Assembly (NCBI RefSeq): GCF_900115705.1
Contig: NZ_FOXL01000006.1
Span: 248,001 to 312,000 of the forward strand
Direction of reading: 5' to 3'
Length of the DNA stretch: 64,000 bases
Source of the DNA: Frateuria terrea
GTDB taxonomy: Bacteria; Pseudomonadota; Gammaproteobacteria; Xanthomonadales; Rhodanobacteraceae
The notes under the pieces were generated by a model. That model did not search any database. It saw nothing but the letters and a program-made list of their open reading frames with translations, and was not told the DNA's origin. The position numbers were made by a program, and so were the translations under genes. Every line of letters starts with the position of its first letter. Position 1 is the stretch's first letter. This document shows, in pieces, positions 61,754 through 64,000 of this stretch.

Positions 61754-63013
61754 TCATGCCTGCGCCGGCATGCTGGGCGGAAACTGGATGTCGAGCTGGT
61801 CCACGCGCAGTTTGCCGGAGATCAGGCGGGGGAGGAGCAGGTCGCGGGTTTTGGCCAGCACGGCATTCACCCGCTCCAGCTTTTCCATAGACGAAAATAT
61901 GGGTGCCACTCGACGGTCGAACTCGGCAACAAGCGAAGACGGCGGCGTCAGCACTTCGATCCGTTTGAAGGTGCCCTTGGTCAATTCAGGGAAGGTGGCG
62001 CCGCCGCAGAGCGACAGGAAATAGTCTTTGCTCAACTTGAGCCAGTGATAAAGATAGCTGAGCGGATAGCGCTCATTCGGTAGGCAAGCGATGAAACCCT
62101 GATTGGTGCACGCTGGCGTCGTATTGATGCCAATAGCGCCGATGGTCGCGCGGCTCGTCATCATCACCGAATAGGCTGGAAAAAGAGTTGCTGAGCAACT
62201 GGACAGCCCTTCTTCCGTGCACTTCAGGCCCGACTCGCCAAGAAATAGGCCATCGGCAGCCGTGATGTCCGACGGTGTAAACCAATTGATCGTCCCGTCC
62301 TTCCAGTAGCGCGCTGTGTCCTTTGAAGGCGTGGCACCCCCTGTGAACCGGAACGCCTTCGCGACCGGGACACTGGACCAACCTACGGGCTTGCCCTTTT
62401 CAAATTTGGCCTGCCGATATTCCGGAAAGCGGAAGCGAACGAACCATTCGCGGTAGAGCTGCTCGGCCATCCGCTCCAGCAGGGCGATCCGGCGCCGGTT
62501 GTTCTCGATCAGGTCGTCGTAGGCAACGAGGACTGCTGCGATCTCGTCTTGCTCCGCCTTCTCGGGAACGCTGAGAACCAGCTCCTTCGCGACCGTGATG
62601 TTGAAGTGCTGCTGGGCGGCGCCCACAAGATTGCCGGCAACCACGTCTCGACCGAACGTCGAATTGAAAATGGCGCAGAGGAAGTGTGGATTGAGCTCCT
62701 TGCTGGGTCGAACGATCACAAGATCGCTGCAATTCGAGCGCGGTAGCGACTCGGGGACCACGCACGCGACGCCTGGGTAGCCGGTTCGCACGATGGCGAC
62801 ATCGCCCGGCCGCAAAGCCGACTTCCTGATCTTATGGTGGAAAGCCTCATCGATGAACATCAGCTTGTCGAGGCTGATGCGATACGGCCTGACATTGAGG
62901 GAGCGAAGGAACGGTACGCCGGATGGCACATACTGCTGCGCCATCGGACCGACGTAACCCACAGTCACGCGCTCGCACAGGTCCTTCAATTTGACCTTCG
63001 GCCACACGCTCAC
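61754..63013 (-). CDS. hsdS: Type I restriction specificity subunit S
   Basis: 419 aa with two target recognition domains (about 1-150 and 210-360) separated by conserved helices (KAEQDEIAAVLVAYDDLIENNRRRIALLERMAEQLYREWF and the second near SMEKLERVNAVLAKTRDLLLPRLISG). Each TRD reads half of a bipartite site. GTG 63013 overlaps the hsdM TGA (GTGA). The DNA site cannot be inferred by eye. Confidence 0.94.
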   Translation of the reverse strand: MSVWPKVKLKDLCERVTVGYVGPMAQQYVPSGVPFLRSLNVRPYRISLDKLMFIDEAFHHKIRKSALRPGDVAIVRTGYPGVACVVPESLPRSNCSDLVIVRPSKELNPHFLCAIFNSTFGRDVVAGNLVGAAQQHFNITVAKELVLSVPEKAEQDEIAAVLVAYDDLIENNRRRIALLERMAEQLYREWFVRFRFPEYRQAKFEKGKPVGWSSVPVAKAFRFTGGATPSKDTARYWKDGTINWFTPSDITAADGLFLGESGLKCTEEGLSSCSATLFPAYSVMMTSRATIGAIGINTTPACTNQGFIACLPNERYPLSYLYHWLKLSKDYFLSLCGGATFPELTKGTFKRIEVLTPPSSLVAEFDRRVAPIFSSMEKLERVNAVLAKTRDLLLPRLISGKLRVDQLDIQFPPSMPAQA

Positions 63014-64000
63014 GATTCGCCTGCGATCTGCAAAGCGTTGGACTGGATAACAGTCTCCAGGTCTCGGGCGAAAGCGTTGAGATTTGCCAGCTCATCGTTC
63101 ATCGCCAGCAACTCGGCGACAAACTCCTCCTCCGTCTTCCCATCCTCCTCGGTCACCACGCCCACGTAGCGCCCGGGATTGAGCGACCAGTCCTGCTCCT
63201 TCACCTCGGCCAGCGTGGCCAGCTTGCACAGCCCGGTGACATCCTCGTAGGCGGCGCCGGGGAAGCGCTCCTGCAGCCAGCGCACGTGCTCGAACCAGTA
63301 TTCGGCGCGGCGCACTTCGCCGTGCAGGGCTTCCAATGCGGCCTTCAGCGCCTTGGTGTCGCGGTCGATACCGCCGCGCTTGCCCTCGGCCTGCGCCGCC
63401 TCGGTGAGGCGCTTCTCGTGCTGGCGCACGAGGCGGTCCAGCCGCTTGAGGTCGGCATGCAGCGCCTCGAAGAACGGGTCGCAGTGTTCGCGCAGCGCAT
63501 GCTGGGCGGTTGCTGACGGCGATCGAGGCATTGGGATCGGCCTTGGCCTGGTAGGCGGCGAAGCGCTTCTGCAGCGGCTTCAAGGCTGCCCATTCCTCCT
63601 GCATGGTCGACACAGCCTGCCGGCCCTCGGCGTCGTCCAGCACCGCCAGCAGTTGCTCGGCCAGCGGCGCGATGTGGGCATGGCTTTCGGCCAGCGCGGC
63701 GAAGCCGGCGGCGAAGTAGTCGTCCACAGCCTCGATGAATTCGTGGCGGTCGCCCAGGCGCAGCTGGCTGATCAGCGACAGGTTGCGCACCTGCTCGTCG
63801 CTGAACTCGCGATGGGCACGGTCGATCTGGGTGAACACGTTGCGCGCGTCGATGAACAGGATGCGCTCATCCGGCTTGGCCTTGTCGAAGAACCACAGCG
63901 TGGCCGGCAGGGTGACCGTGTAGAACATGTTGGACGGCAGGGTGAGCATGCCGTAGATCAGGTTGGCCTCGATCAGTGCCCGGCGGATGTCCGCCTCGGA
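63010..64000 (-). pseudogene. hsdM: Type I DNA methyltransferase subunit M, partial and frameshifted
   Basis: Sequence from the right edge (ANLIYGMLTLPSNMFYTVTLPATLWFFDKAK...) is the C-terminal part of an N6-adenine methyltransferase M subunit. The frame runs to YQAKADPNASIAVSN near 63510 and then breaks. Homologous sequence continues in the next frame from AQHALREHCDPFFEALHADLKRLDRLV to the stop at 63010. One extra base near 63505-63510 (CAACCGCCC) explains it. The catalytic NPPF/Y part lies beyond the window. Either a genuine inactivation or an assembly error. Confidence 0.85.

Noticed and set aside
57174-64000. Prophage or integrative element carrying the R-M operon
   Set aside because: No integrase, att-like direct repeat or phage gene was seen within the window; the right boundary lies outside.

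Overview
The window is strongly GC-rich and almost fully coding. A gsp type II secretion operon, a single-subunit isocitrate dehydrogenase, the ubiJ/ubiB/ubiK ubiquinone genes, a GumN/TraB-type protein, an aryl-polyene/xanthomonadin-like pigment island and several families of short palindromic (REP-like) repeats together suggest a gammaproteobacterium of the Xanthomonadales, probably Rhodanobacteraceae (Rhodanobacter/Dyella/Frateuria type). This placement rests on gene content, not on a database search.

Layout. 1-5186 (minus): gspE-F-G-H-I-J, start of a type II secretion operon that runs off the left edge. 5427-7917 (minus): a YadA-anchor protein without a visible signal peptide and a secreted subtilase. 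8189-16787: mixed housekeeping (TatD nuclease, methyltransferases, RluE, NYN protein, glutathione-dependent formaldehyde dehydrogenase, LysR, a 56-aa ORF, aldo/keto reductase, TraB/GumN protein). 16871-22659 (minus): icd, a DUF4156-like lipoprotein, a two-module M16 protease. 22916-28501 (plus): a small membrane protein behind a sigma-54 promoter match, then trmL, ubiJ-ubiB, truC, arfB-acyltransferase and a LysE exporter. 28512-32679: a LysR regulator divergent from the glyoxylate shunt genes aceB-aceA. 32790-36751 (minus): a CPA1 antiporter with a frameshift, comM and ubiK. 36926-40974: PII, a membrane protein, gpmA, a seven-repeat beta-helix-like protein, hemF and a small secreted protein. 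40975-41944 is a decayed gene-poor stretch. 41945-46436 (plus): beta-ketoacyl synthase, chain-length-factor-like protein, GT2 glycosyltransferase and flavin halogenase. 46563-54144: DPP IV protease, GST, a truncated LysR, aldo/keto reductase, queF, a lipoprotein, a four-helix stress protein and a DUF488 protein. 54145-54743 holds hydrolase gene debris. 54744-56942: an RpfC-like hybrid histidine kinase. 57174-64000 (minus): a type I restriction-modification operon hsdM-hsdS-fic-hsdR.

How it works together. The gsp operon, subtilase, M16 and DPP IV enzymes point to an exported-protease lifestyle. icd and aceB/aceA sit at the TCA/glyoxylate branch point, and the LysR gene beside aceB probably controls the shunt. 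The right end is the most unusual: a Fic enzyme with its own inhibitory motif lies inside a type I R-M operon, an 8-bp-arm palindrome sits just before hsdR, a REP pair lies between hsdS and fic, and hsdM is frameshifted. Other unusual signals are four TAnnnT-N6-ATG (leaderless-type) starts, two single-base frameshifts, one truncated regulator and a four-gene halogenated-polyene-like island lacking most partner genes.
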